Positions 33,701 through 42,898 of a stretch of 64,000 nt of DNA are shown in pieces (within the stretch, counting starts at the first letter, position 1; the number at the start of each line of letters is the position of its first letter). The stretch is from Sphaerolaimus hirsutus. Taxonomy: Eukaryota; Nematoda; Chromadorea; Monhysterida; Sphaerolaimidae. The translations under genes were made by a program, and so were the position numbers. The stretch spans positions 124,001 to 188,000 of the forward strand of contig CAXIWS010000464.1 in NCBI GenBank assembly GCA_964036195.1, read 5' to 3'. The notes under the pieces were generated by a model. That model was given only the letters and a program-made list of their open reading frames with translations, did no database searches and was not told the DNA's origin.

Positions 33701-36463
33701 CACTGGTTGATGAGGCAAAATATGGAATTTTCTGCCATCCATAATATCCTCTTGAACCTTTTCAATCACTCCTTGCTCCTCTTGCGCTTTCATGATTGTC
33801 TGAATTTTCTCCAGTAACTCTGGGTCTCTTTTGAGCCTGTTGGTGAGGTACCTGAACCTCTTGAACGCCATTGCTCTGTTATCTGGGAGTTCATGCAAAT
33901 TCGGTTTGTACATGAATTTTACAGAGTACCGTCCATCTGGGTTTCTCTGTACACTCTCATTGAATTGCTTGATGGCCTCATCATCCTCGACGAGGTCTGG
34001 CTGGTCCATTATGCCAATGGTATCCAGTCTGTCCATATCTTTGACATTTGGTACAGGAGCAATTGACAACGGTGCTTCCTCGTACCACTTTTCTCTCTGA
34101 ATTTGATGCACAATTGTGTTGACCACCACCGGATATACACCATCCGTGGTCCATTGATTTCTGTTGCTCGTCAGCTGCCCACCTCCCATCAGCAATCCCA
34201 ATTCTGATGGAATGACATACAATCCTGACGGAAGTCTGGTGGTGCTGGTGTTTCTGGACATCAAGTCCCAGAAATAATTCAAGCCCACTATAATGTCTGG
34301 CTTGAACTTGCATTCTGTCCCTTTTCCCTTGGGAATTCTGTCTGCAAAGTAACTCTCATCCGGGAAGTACTTCTGCAGGTACTTTTCATCCTGTTCTGAC
34401 ACAGGCACTTTGACTTGTTCTGTGGTCAACGTCGGGACCACATCAGCCACCATATCAACTTTCTGGCCATTTCTGAGCCGCATTCTGAATTCCACTTGCT
34501 GTACTACTTTATAGTGCGGCTTTTCATTTCCGAATGTGTACACCTGGATGTGGTGTTCACCTGTACTCTTCAAATTGAGTTTCTTGGCCACTTTCTCTGA
34601 CATGTACGTTCCCTGGGATCCTGTATCCAGAAACGCTTGAATCTGTAGTGGTGGCTGTTCAGGCTCCATCTCTGTATCCATTTCTGAAGCCTCAATCACG
34701 GTTCTGGCTGTCATCAACATTGACATATTCCTGTTTACTGACAGGTTCACTGACGTATTTTGTTGCTTTGTATTTGGTTCTGTAACCACTGTGCTGGATA
34801 TAGTTTCTGTCTCTACCATTTCTGGTCCAGCTTCTTCCACAGTGACACAATTCACTGTAGCCTTTCTCTGTTGGCTCTGTGCTGGTCGACCGGCCGTCGG
34901 CACAGACTTTCTGCCATTGTTTGCTGATTGCTGGCCACTCAGTTGACCATTTGCTTTGAATGCTGGAATTTGCCGTCCAGCGTTTCCATTGCCATTGTCA
35001 CCAAATTTCTCTGGGCACACCGCAGTGTGGTGCCTATTGGACTTGCAATAGAAGCAACTTCTCGTAAATTGACATTGATTCATGTAATGCCCTTTCTGCA
35101 GGCATCTCAGGCATCGCTCTGCCTTTGACAAAACCACTCTCCTTTCTCTGGCAGTTTTGAACTTTGGACACTTATCATTAAAGTGTAATTGCTGTGTGTC
35201 ATTGCAGAACACACACGGTCTCCCAGGATTCATGAATCCAGCCTGTGGTGCACTCTGACCATTCTGGATCACAGACATGCTCCCTGTGCTGGTCCTAGGA
35301 TTCTCTGGCCCTCTGAATCGATTCCCATTGCCTTGGAATCGATTATTGAATTGCTGTGCGCGGGGATTATTCCCAAATCCTTGGCGCGATTGCTGAACTG
35401 GTTCCTCAGTTTGCTGTGCGTGCTGTACAGCCTCACTGAGCACTAGCTGCTGGCCAAACAGCTTTCTGAATTTTTCCACCGTCAAGGCTTCCTCAGTTCC
35501 CTGTTCCTTCTGGATTTCTCTGAGAACCTCGGGTGGCACTTTCTGTTGCAGCTGGCTCAACAGCATTGGATGTTCCACTGATTCACCCAGTGACTCCAAC
35601 TGCTGGAGCAGCCTTTCAATTGCATCAAACAAAATTCTCATATCCTGACAGGTATTCCTGGCCTGTCGCAGCTTCATGATATTATTCATCAGCGTGTTTC
35701 TGACCACAACTGGCTGGTCATATCTCTTTTTGAGCATTGCAATTGCGGGTGCATAATTTTCTGCGGTCACACTCAATCCACTGATCATGCCAAATGCTGA
35801 GCCTTTCAGCAAGCTCCTCAAGTATGAAAACTTGGAAATGTCCTCCAAATCTGTCCGATTGTGAATGTGGGATTCGAACATTTGCCACCATGATCGAAAT
35901 TTGACAATTTCCCCAGTAAACTGTTCCACTTCCAGTTTCTGCAATTTGACGCTCTTTGCTGTGGTTGCATTGGTTGAACTGGCTCCCGGGGCAGCTCCCT
36001 GAGCTGTCAGAGCCATCTGTGCAGCCATCTGCTGTATGAATGCTGTATTGACTTCATACATGGTATTTCCGCTCTGTTGCTGGATCATGTCTTGCAACTC
36101 TTCGATGTACACATTCATGGCTACAACTTTCTGTGTCACCAAGTCTGACATATTTGCATATTCCTCATATGAGTCTTGGTATATCTTCTGTTCTTGTTCC
36201 ATCTGATCGGGTTCGTCAATGTCTTTGACGATATCCCTCCATGCGTCAAATTGAGTTTTCACTGCATTCATTGCACTTTCCAATTTTGCACCCTCCTGTT
36301 TGACAGATGCGATCACTCTTCTCATTTCTGTTCTCTTTTCTTCCTTTGTTGCTCCCGCAAATAACTCTGGATCATATTTGGCAAATTCTCTTGCCAATCT
36401 ACTTTCCACCCTGTGCTTTGCTGGCCCCAGGGTCTTTCTGATGTGACCCGTTGGTGAAACCAT
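27761..36463 (-). CDS. BEL/Pao gag-pol-env polyprotein of element C, intact
   Basis: One frame of 2,900 codons from an ATG in good context (the open frame starts at a GTG at 36487, after an in-frame TAA) to TGA. Residues about 1-1990 have the domains listed for element B: DUF1759-type Gag, three zinc knuckles, DTGS protease, reverse transcriptase with YVDN, RNase H, HHCC/DDE integrase and DUF5641-like tail. The frame runs on into an envelope-like protein (about residues 2057-2900): a signal-like hydrophobic stretch, a Cys-rich ectodomain with several possible N-glycosylation sites, a Gly/Ala-rich segment, a transmembrane helix at about 2685-2713, a Cys-rich and then basic tail, and a Thr-rich end. 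How envelope is released is not visible; signal peptidase cleavage after the hydrophobic stretch is a reasonable guess. No stops or frameshifts were found. Confidence 0.94.
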   Translation of the reverse strand: MVSPTGHIRKTLGPAKHRVESRLAREFAKYDPELFAGATKEEKRTEMRRVIASVKQEGAKLESAMNAVKTQFDAWRDIVKDIDEPDQMEQEQKIYQDSYEEYANMSDLVTQKVVAMNVYIEELQDMIQQQSGNTMYEVNTAFIQQMAAQMALTAQGAAPGASSTNATTAKSVKLQKLEVEQFTGEIVKFRSWWQMFESHIHNRTDLEDISKFSYLRSLLKGSAFGMISGLSVTAENYAPAIAMLKKRYDQPVVVRNTLMNNIMKLRQARNTCQDMRILFDAIERLLQQLESLGESVEHPMLLSQLQQKVPPEVLREIQKEQGTEEALTVEKFRKLFGQQLVLSEAVQHAQQTEEPVQQSRQGFGNNPRAQQFNNRFQGNGNRFRGPENPRTSTGSMSVIQNGQSAPQAGFMNPGRPCVFCNDTQQLHFNDKCPKFKTARERRVVLSKAERCLRCLQKGHYMNQCQFTRSCFYCKSNRHHTAVCPEKFGDNGNGNAGRQIPAFKANGQLSGQQSANNGRKSVPTAGRPAQSQQRKATVNCVTVEEAGPEMVETETISSTVVTEPNTKQQNTSVNLSVNRNMSMLMTARTVIEASEMDTEMEPEQPPLQIQAFLDTGSQGTYMSEKVAKKLNLKSTGEHHIQVYTFGNEKPHYKVVQQVEFRMRLRNGQKVDMVADVVPTLTTEQVKVPVSEQDEKYLQKYFPDESYFADRIPKGKGTECKFKPDIIVGLNYFWDLMSRNTSTTRLPSGLYVIPSELGLLMGGGQLTSNRNQWTTDGVYPVVVNTIVHQIQREKWYEEAPLSIAPVPNVKDMDRLDTIGIMDQPDLVEDDEAIKQFNESVQRNPDGRYSVKFMYKPNLHELPDNRAMAFKRFRYLTNRLKRDPELLEKIQTIMKAQEEQGVIEKVQEDIMDGRKFHILPHQPVITPEKTTTKVREVYDASAKPPGMPSLNECMYRGPVILPQLVGMLMRFRLHGIALVADIEKAFLQISLQDSDRDVTRFLWYKDPTKPSMEDNIQIYRFARVPFGIICSPALLALTVRYHLNQAGTENAKLIDENLYVDNLILSVDTEQKAIELYQESKVLFTEAQMNLREWNSNNKSFTWQLAESDVAKEIVTTVLGMKWDTESDQMWLKTPKTVQQSQLSETDQKIKLPTKRTVAKVTAGCFDPMGLVSPVLLPAKRFLQTLWHSGPSAKEWDTPLSEEQTAIWQQLEIELLKVGQIKFNRNLNYQSGADAQLHIFVDASAMAYSAAAYICQKTENDSGTSSLLYSRLRLAPKKPEVTIPRLELLAMLIGSRMSKFIHKELKDVKFSQTVVWSDSTCCLKWLTTAKPLACFVKNRLDEIRKIQSETENMHIRHIAGLENPADMATRGMNMSELEGSNLWWKGPEWLMTGEWPEPKVEPVTPEVMAEIKKEELKFPKASPIYLGATQQVVSDPDASNVQADESKQSNPLGIEIQRFSSLTKLLDATVYVMRFVRQMHKKRNRNDSQNGLSEIMKSICGTIKPQGIISIEEREIALKYWIKVTQQNHYQGVAEILATGHSRGSQNSKKTAADQQLIKWLNVQMHQDGILKCHGRMEHTDPQEVTVPLILLPATATVTQLVIRDQHEKLMHAGVQHTLAAIRQKYWITQGRRVIYNVTRTCPTCKKLGAKPYQLPPMPDLPETRVQRARPFQYTGLDYLGPVWYKVDKDHRKMWICLFTCMVTRAVHLESVLDMTAQEFLNAVRRFIARRGKPEAVISDNATQFKLTEKVLSTSTDKAINIGKEWSEMVKSGAVQTYCSQQQIQWNMTTPMAPWQGGVYERMVGITKKHFKAAVGHRMLTLQELLTLLPEVEAVINSRPISYIYGDVKSLRVLTPKDFLTGEGQIGAPQFDADKDGEFVPRMDNAAKLQKYWETTQQTLDKFWDLWHQEYIPSLRERTQVTHKHGRLTATQEPKVNEVVLIYEENMPRGAWRMGRIEQLEPSKDGQIRSAKVKTANRNVVSRPLNQLYPLEINSKTMDIPETAVTVKVDLLDPAIVQKHVRNQSSNRDSVPNPTQRNSASDRVLRSATGKATATTSNLVIGMLCMVLMLTGMSESATLREAGKAYSEVFSRTYVLETSTVRPPSLAVHHGLPPLPSEWPPKSVREMQTYERFKDAIKDHPVEQVINSQSQKYQICTSGRHGHALTVPEEVQCHIPPRNFVKAMKVTLYAQRQIPQKEKAYRCYIRIKEIITHTSFWGAKGITGNFEKYQQVGVVACNYARIHKMFRGTPLVEMEPRVWTTNQTLNVEYSWCCHDKENVVSNFYMEEGTVASLDGKTVISDLQDFSQCRAMMGHCRDHNYGITVWDTENFKHQCAYERIGRFKSEISGQTIIVSKLQAAYSHSNKTKRPIGSECVPGDTYYTDQGGVFIQFDRREDVPVEWAMPGKIVEARESTISGTLYARLDDRNSKFQFLQHVVREMTQAQFAIVWHQLCQLRKNQLDMLTQLFRIDPTLGMRAMLGRQDVHAEWAGEAIMFWECKEVQPYIIYQTGKVGETCYKYTPMRLDKDGPLWFKSPGSRDLVEKSPEEDCSHTTPHLYRNEHGQWKSAHGMVHVTETPIEMTWKGQWQAFTFDAPHLFTNIVNRATNFMDVRGQIQRLQNLEHVQNQLIDYTADMSLDPRVIRNSIEGIGAGIGQTAAGIGKAYGHYISGVSKGYTNFMGGMLKGPFQVIINTIAMLLGITILIAGIVAAGYLWYNWRIATGKPVIPPYVYTCIWKCIVCPFKCIWLCFRAIRYTIKKSTQKETNYPQRKVRKTELRPAIKRRARSNSTQSVRFAKRAETEDRMAKSLSAYVQPDESSADEGQVRAMNRDSVHMPDIRKFTTRERAGSDTGNYLLHHQARSALASPATEPAISRTPTTSRTTTFTTEATVETPLITLAPTTTSM

Positions 36464-37674
36464 TTTCGCTGATGAATTTTCCTTCACTGTTTCTCTTTAG
36501 TGTGCGTCGCCTGTGACGCTTGGGACGCTTCTCTGCGTCTTTCTGTGTAGTGCTCTGTGCACCACGGATTTGTTGTGCCACGCACAATACCAATGCAGTC
36601 CTACAGGCCCCTGACGTGTTCTCACGCGTTGACCTTTACTGCACTGGCACCAGGTGTGTTCCTAAAGCCCCTGACGTGATTGTTTACACGCGTTGACTTC
36701 AACACACCGGTCAAATCCACTTGGACAATAAACAATTTATTTGCCCAGCAGTGTGCGCCCAAGGAGGGTCCGTACACACTCTTTCTGAGCGCTCTGGCGC
36801 TCTTTCTGGCACGCCTGTGTGCCTTGTGACCACGCCGGCCACTTGCTTCCTGAGCGGCTCCTGTGCCGCTGTGCGCAGTGCTGCGCTTGCCGTGTCGCCT
36901 GTGACACGTTTCTGTGCACTCTGGTGCACTTTCTGATTCTGGGCAGTGTTTCTGTACACTGCTCTGCAATTGCGCCTGTGCAATGCAGTATTCTGGCACT
37001 TTTGTGCTGTCTGATCTGATGGTACCGAGCAGGCACAGCGTGTATATTTGATGGGAGCTCCGCAAAGCCCCTACACGCCACCAAGTATCCTAATACTTGG
37101 TTTTCAAATCCACTCTCTGTCAGCTACAGCCCTCTGTCAGCTACAGCCCTTTGTACACTGATACCCCTACTTTTGCACTTCCGAGGTATGAGTCCACTCT
37201 TACCCAGTGGAGCGAGGGACCTCCGCGAATGCCCAAAAAACAGCCCTTTGACTAGCGTGGCTCTGTGGCGATCCTGTCTCCGTCAGGTCACCCTCCCTTG
37301 GCATAGGAAGGACGTGCGAGCGGTCACTGGCGTCCGGATGACCAGGAGCGTCCAGCGAAAGTTTGACCACCGTCCGACAATGACTCCTTGTCAAATGCCG
37401 GTGCCGCCCAGCGTCTAGCACCTTGCCAGAACACTGGTGAAAGCTGCCTGAAATCCTGACAGACTTGTCAGAACTCCAGTGTCCTCCGCGCGTGAGCGTA
37501 GAACCGCTCCCAGGATGTAGACAGGAGTGCCGTGACTTTGGCACAATGCTGTCTGCAAATCAACAGCCAACACTCAGCCAAGGCCAATTGATGTTCAGCA
37601 GGACTTTTGAAGTTCTGCCAACTGCCGCACAATGTCCGTTCCGGCTTGGTGATAGCACAATGTCATGCAATCAC
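36464..37674 (-). other. untranslated leader of element C with stem-loop array
   Basis: About 1.2 kb, collinear with the leader of B. The hairpin series lies at 36787-36984 and the two gag-proximal hairpins at 36504-36519 (GCGTC/GACGC, loop ACAGGC on the - strand) and 36524-36539. The loop of the CGTGTC/GACACG hairpin is ACAGGC here (ACTGGT in B), and that of GCAGTGT/ACACTGC is ACAGAA (AAAGAA in B), while both stems are unchanged. The 17-bp tandem duplication is at 37115-37148. Confidence 0.8.
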
Positions 37675-37690
37675 CCTGCTCGCTGCGCCA
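37675..37690 (-). other. primer-binding site of element C (tRNA-Ser-like)
   Basis: On the - strand TGGCGCAGCGAGCAGG directly follows the end of the 5' LTR, identical to the site in B. Confidence 0.75.
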
Positions 37691-39010
37691 TGTGATGAAG
37701 CCACCGAAGTCAGCGTCTTCTACCACCGAATCCGGCTGCTTCAAGACCGTAGTGAGAAACGGCCTTTAGAGTGGTTGATTTCCCGTTGTTGCCGAACGTC
37801 CACTTGTCGACAGCCAAGTTGAGTTTATTTCGTAGTTGTGTGTTGAAAAGGGGTTTCGAGATTGTTTCAGGTACTTTATTTCGATCAGATACAGCGTGTT
37901 ACAAAAGCGCAAAGCCTAGCGAGCTTCCTAGTCGAAGTTTCTATCGCTAGCTTATTTTGTTCACTTGGGGTGGGTCCGCAGACTGCAGACTTGAGTTGGG
38001 TCAGAAGACTAAAGTAAAAACTTTCAAAGTAGCTAAGACACGGAAATCACGTATAGAAAAACAGCTACAGTAATTTCCTAATACAAATGCACAAATAAGA
38101 CATAAATGCAACAAATAAACACATCTAGCCGAAACAGTTGCCTTATACTGCGCGTGCATACATTCAAATAATTATGGTAAAGAAATACCAGGTACAAATT
38201 GGACTAATAGAAAACTATTAATCTTGAGAGGCGCGAAGTCGGCAAACTCGGCCGATTTACTAATTTGGTTCAATTTGTCAGAAAACATTGACGCACATTG
38301 GAACTAATATAATAGAGCTTGAAAACTGTAAATAGTAGTGTAAATGTTCCTAATGACGTAAATAGAATAAGGTATATTCAAAATGATAATAATAATCACT
38401 TCCTGGAAACGTATATTTCATAATTGGCAAATTGGGACTTATTCGAGGTAAATGGGTACAATAATTGAGCAGGGTTTGTAATATTCTCAGTTTGAGCAGG
38501 GTATTATAATATCAAAGTAAATATAATATAACTTATGAACAGGGTTATAACAATTATGCCTATGCGAAGGGCTTTGTAAAGTAAATGCTAGTTGCACGCA
38601 GGGCACTATTTCTCTATTAGGACGCTGGCCAAAGTAAATACGTAGCACATAAATATTTTACAAGATTTGACTTTCCCAAATTGCAAGTAATCCATGTAAA
38701 TGTATATATAATAATAATCAGAAAATTATGGCGAGTTGAATGAGCCTAATTTCATATTAATACACCTAATAATAACTTATTTGACTTTTTAACCTAAATA
38801 TTTCACATAAACCTATCAATAACTTATAGAACACTTTCTCAATTGAATATTCTCCATGGGTAAATAATATAGTGCAGAAAATATAATTTGCGTGGTAAAT
38901 TAATATAGTGCATAAATGTAAAATAGTGCAAATAAGTAAATGTGCGAATATGAGCCTAATTATCAATTCTCTGTATTTCTTTATCCATCCATTTTGCCAC
39001 GGTCAGCACA
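37691..39010 (-). repeat. 5' LTR of element C
   Basis: 1,320 bp; reading it against 26399-27718 showed no difference. AATAAA is at 37875-37880 on the - strand. Confidence 0.97.
38142..38147 (-). promoter_or_regulatory. TATA-like box of the 5' LTR of C
   Basis: TATAAG on the - strand in the same context (GCACGCGCAG before it) as in A and B; candidate core promoter of element C. Confidence 0.5.
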
Positions 39011-39015
39011 CTGAG
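39011..39015 (+). repeat. target site duplication of element C, right copy (CTGAG)
   Basis: CTGAG directly after the inverted LTR of C and before AAGTGCAAC, where the sequence of B resumes. Confidence 0.96.
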
Positions 39016-41590
39016 AAGTGCAACAGGGAAAACCACAGCAACCACCAGCAGTCTAGTGATTGGAATGCTGTGCATGATATTGATGCTTACAGGCGTGTCA
39101 GAGTCAGCAACGCTGAGAGAAGCCGGCAAGGCTTACAGCGAAGTATTTTCTAGAACATACGTTCTAGAAACCTCGACAGTAAGGCCACCATCATTGGCAG
39201 CGCATCATGGATTGCCGCCTTTGCCTTCAGAATGGCCACCAAAATCTGTCAGAGAAATGCAGACTTATGAGAGATTCAAGGATGCAATCAAAGATCATCC
39301 TGTGGAACAGGTGATCAGCTCACAAAGCCAGAAGTATCAAATTTGCACCAGTGGAAGGCATGGACATGCGCTTACAGTTCCTGAAGAAGTGCAGTGCCAT
39401 ATCCCACCAAGGAATTTTGTCAAGGCAATGAAAGTTACACTTTACGCACAGAGACAGATTCCACAGAAAGAAAAGGCATACAGATGCTACATCAGAATCA
39501 AAGAAATCATCACACACACCAGTTTCTGGGGAGCGAAAGGTATTACAGGCAATTTTGAGAGATACCAGCAAGTTGGCGTGGTAGCCTGTAACTATGCAAG
39601 AATTCACAAGATGTTCAGAGGAACACCTTTGGTGGAAATGGAGCCCAGAGTGTGGACAACCAATCAAACCTTGAATGTGGAATATTCATGGTGTTGTCAT
39701 GACAAAGAAAATGTCGTCAGTAACTTCTACATGGAAGAAGGAACCGTGGCTTCACTTGATGGAAAGACTGTAATCAGCGACTTGCAAGATTTCAGCCAGT
39801 GCAGAGCCATGATGGGACATTGCAGAGACCACAACTATGGAATCACAGTGTGGGACACGGAGAACTTCAAGCATCAATGCGCATATGAGAGAATTGGCAG
39901 ATTCAAGTCAGAGATATCTGGCCAGACAATTATTGTGTCAAAATTGCAAGCAGCATACTCCCACAGCAACAAGACAAAGAGGCCAATTGGTTCAGAATGT
40001 GTTCCGGGAGACACATACTACACTGATCAAGGAGGTGTATTCATCCAGTTTGACAGAAGAGAAGATGTGCCTGTAGAATGGGCAATGCCAGGAAAGATAG
40101 TGGAGGCGAAAGAGTCGACAATCAGTGGAACATTGTATGCCAGATTGGACGACAGAAACTCCAAGTTTCAGTTCCTGCAACATGTGGTCAGAGAGATGAC
40201 TCAGGCACAATTTGCGATTGTATGGCATCAGCTATGTCAACTTCGCAAGAACCAGCTGGACATGTTGACTCAGCTTTTCCGCATCGATCCAACACTGGGG
40301 ATTCGAGCCATGCTGGGAAGACAGGATGTTCATGCAGAATGGGCTGGAGAAGCAATTATGTTTTGGGAATGCAAGGAAGTGCAGCCATACATAATTTATC
40401 AGACAGGAAAAGTGGGAGAGACTTGTTACAAATACACACCAATGAGATTGGACAAAGACGGGCCCCTATGGTTCAAGAGCCCAGGCAGCAGAGACTTGGT
40501 GGAGAAATCACCAGAAGAGGATTGCAGCCACACCACACCGCACCTGTACAGAAATGAGCATGGACAGTGGAAGTCTGCACATGGAATGGTGCATGTCACA
40601 GAGACACCAATTGAAATGACATGGAAGGGACAGTGGCAGGCCTTCACATTTGACGCGCCTCATCTGTTCACCAACATTGTCAACAGAGCGACCAATTTCA
40701 TGGACGTCAGAGGCCAGATTCAGAGACTACAGAATTTAGAGCATGTGCAGAACCAGTTGATCGATTACACAGCAGATATGTCATTGGATCCCAGAGTGAT
40801 CAGAAATTCAATAGAAGGCATTGGAGCTGGAATTGGACAGACAGCAGCAGGAATCGGCAAAGCATATGGTCATTATATATCTGGAGTATCAAAAGGGTAC
40901 ACCAACTTTATGGGAGGAATGCTGAAAGGACCCTTTCAAGTGATCATCAACACAATCGCAATGCTGCTGGGGATCACAATCCTGATAGCCGGAATTGTAG
41001 CTGCAGGATACCTGTGGTACAATTGGAGGATTGCCACAGGGAAACCAGTGATTCCACCGTGTGTATACACATGCATATGGAAATGCATAGTGTGTCCATT
41101 CAAATGCATATGGCTATGCTTCAGAGCCATCAGATACACTATCAAGAAATCAACTCAGAAAGAGACCAATTATCCACAAAGAAAAGTGCGCAAGACAGAG
41201 TTGAGACCAGCAATCAAGAGGAGAGCCAGATCCAACTCAACACAGTCCGTCAGATTTGCCAGGAGAGCGGAAACAGAGGACAGAATGGCAAAGTCACTAT
41301 CAGCATACGTTCAGCCAGATGAAAGTTCAGCTGATGAGGGACAAGTCAGAGCTAGGAACAGAGACAGTGTTCACATGCCTGATATCCGCAAATTCACCAC
41401 ACGCGAACGCGCAGGAAGCGACACGGGCAACTACCTGCTTCATCATCAGGCTAGGTCGGCGTTGGCATCACCAGCAACCGGACCTGTAACCTCACGCACA
41501 CCCACAACTTCGCGCACAACCACGTTCACCACCGAGGCGACTGTGGAGACGCCACTCATCACTTTGGCGCCCACCACCACCAGCATGTGA
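39016..41590 (+). CDS. envelope-like C-terminal part of the element B polyprotein, separated by C
   Basis: Continuation of the frame broken at 26398; the split Arg codon is completed by base 39016 and the frame is open to TGA at 41588-41590. It contains the whole envelope-like region (about 844 codons from 39056): signal-like hydrophobic start, Cys-rich ectodomain, Gly-rich segment (about 40813-40930), transmembrane helix (about 40940-41025), Cys-rich tail (about 41059-41130) and Thr-rich end. It has lost its promoter, start codon and pol context, so it is probably not expressed as such. It differs from the A copy at about a dozen residues while many silent changes are visible. Confidence 0.88.
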
Positions 41591-41591
41591 C

Positions 41592-41618
41592 GTTGCTGCA
41601 ACAATGGGGTGCAGCAAC
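41592..41618 (+). other. conserved 9-bp hairpin after the stop codon of B
   Basis: GTTGCTGCA/TGCAGCAAC stem with loop ACAATGGGG, starting one base after the TGA. The 14 bases between it and the LTR (about 41619-41632) are not purine-rich. Confidence 0.75.
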
Positions 41619-41632
41619 TCTTCCGCCCGGAG

Positions 41633-42893
41633 TGTGCTGACCGTGGCAAAATGGATGGATAAAGAAATACAGAGAATTGATAATTAGGCTCATATTTGCA
41701 CATTTACTTATTTGCACTAATTTACAATTTATGCACTATATTAATTTACCACGCAAATTGTATTTCCTGCACTATATTATTTACCCATGGAAAATATTCG
41801 ATTAGGAAAGTGTTCTATAAGTTATTGATAGGTTTATGTGGAATGTTTAGGTTAAAAGGTCAAATATGTTATTATTAGGTGTATTAATATAAAATTAGGC
41901 TCATTCAACTCGCCGTAATTTTCTGATCATGATTATATATACATTTGCATAGTTTACTTGCAGTTTACAAAAGTCAAATCTTGTAAATATTTACGTGCTG
42001 CGTAATTATCTAGGCCAGCGTCCTAATGGAGAAATAGTGCCCTGCGTGCAACTAGCATTTACTTTACAAAGCCCTTCGCATAGGTATAATTGTATAACCC
42101 TGTTCACTACTTTGTTATATTTATAATATTTATAGACCCTGCTCAATTACAATACCCATTTACTTCAAATAAGTCCCAATTCGTTAATTATGAAATATAC
42201 GTTTCAGGAAGGGATTATTATTGTTGTGTTGAATATACCATGTTCTATTTGCGTCATTAGGAACATTTGCACTACTATTTCCAGTTTCAAACCCTATTAT
42301 ATTAGTTCCAATGTGCGTCAAGGTTTTCTGACAAATTGAAGCAAATTAGTAAATCGGCCGAGTTTGCCGACTTCGCGCCTCTTAAGATTAATAGTTTTTC
42401 TATTAGCCCAATTTGTACCTGGTATTTCTTTACCATAATTGTTTGAATGTATGCACGCGCAGTATAAGGCAACTGTTTCGGCTAGATGTGTTTATTTGTT
42501 GCATTTGTGAATTATTTGTGTATTTGTATTAGGAAATTACTGTAGCTGTTTTTCTATACATGATTTCCGTGTCTTAGCTACTTTGGAAGTTTTTACTTGA
42601 GTCTGCGGACCCACCCCAAGAGAACAAAATAAGCTAGCGATAGAAACTTCGACTAGGAAGCTCGCTAGGCTTTGCGCTTTTGTAACACGCTGTATCTGAT
42701 CAAAATAAAGTACCTGAAACAATCTCGAAACCCCTTTTCAACACACAACTACGAAATAAACTCAACTTGGCTGTCGACAATTGGACGTTCGGCAACAACG
42801 GGAAATCAACCACTCTAAAGGCCGTTTCTCACTACGGTCTTGAAGCAGCTGGATTCGGTGGTAGAAGACGCTGACTTCGGTGGCTTCATCACA
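41633..42893 (+). repeat. 3' LTR of element B
   Basis: 1,261 bp, same ends and length as the 5' LTR with about five substitutions. TATA-like box at 42463-42468. Confidence 0.96.
42704..42709 (+). terminator. polyadenylation signal AATAAA in the 3' LTR of B
   Basis: AATAAA at the conserved LTR position; the copy expected to have ended the transcript of B. Confidence 0.6.
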
Positions 42894-42898
42894 CACGC
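42894..42898 (+). repeat. target site duplication of element B, right copy (CACGC)
   Basis: CACGC after the 3' LTR, followed by CTTAATCATTCTTGGG, the correct continuation of the interrupted monomer. Confidence 0.95.

Larger units (their letters stand above)
26399..39010 (-). mobile_element. BEL/Pao LTR retrotransposon C, complete, nested in B
   Basis: A 12,612-bp element with 1,320-bp LTRs that look identical by eye, primer-binding site, leader, one uninterrupted gag-pol-env frame and a perfect target duplication. It inserted on the opposite strand into the pol-env junction of B. Everything visible that is needed for transposition is in place, so it is either active or very recently was. Confidence 0.97.
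17782..42893 (+). mobile_element. BEL/Pao LTR retrotransposon B, interrupted by element C
   Basis: Full element with 1,261-bp LTRs at both ends, a primer-binding site touching the 5' LTR, a 1.2-kb leader, one gag-pol-env frame and a 5-bp target duplication. About five substitutions separate its LTRs by eye (for example CACACAAATTG against CACGCAAATTG near 17900/41751, and TCTCAATACGG against TCTCACTACGG near 18976/42828). Without element C and the duplicated CTGAG it is 12,495 bp long. The coding halves 20271-26398 and 39016-41590 stay in phase across the insertion and together equal the coding length of C, so B appears to have been intact when it was hit. Confidence 0.96.

Noticed and set aside
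39056..41590. Envelope region as an independent host or viral gene
   Set aside because: It is exactly the continuation of the frame of B, broken by C; the flanking CTGAG duplication and the sequence of A show this.
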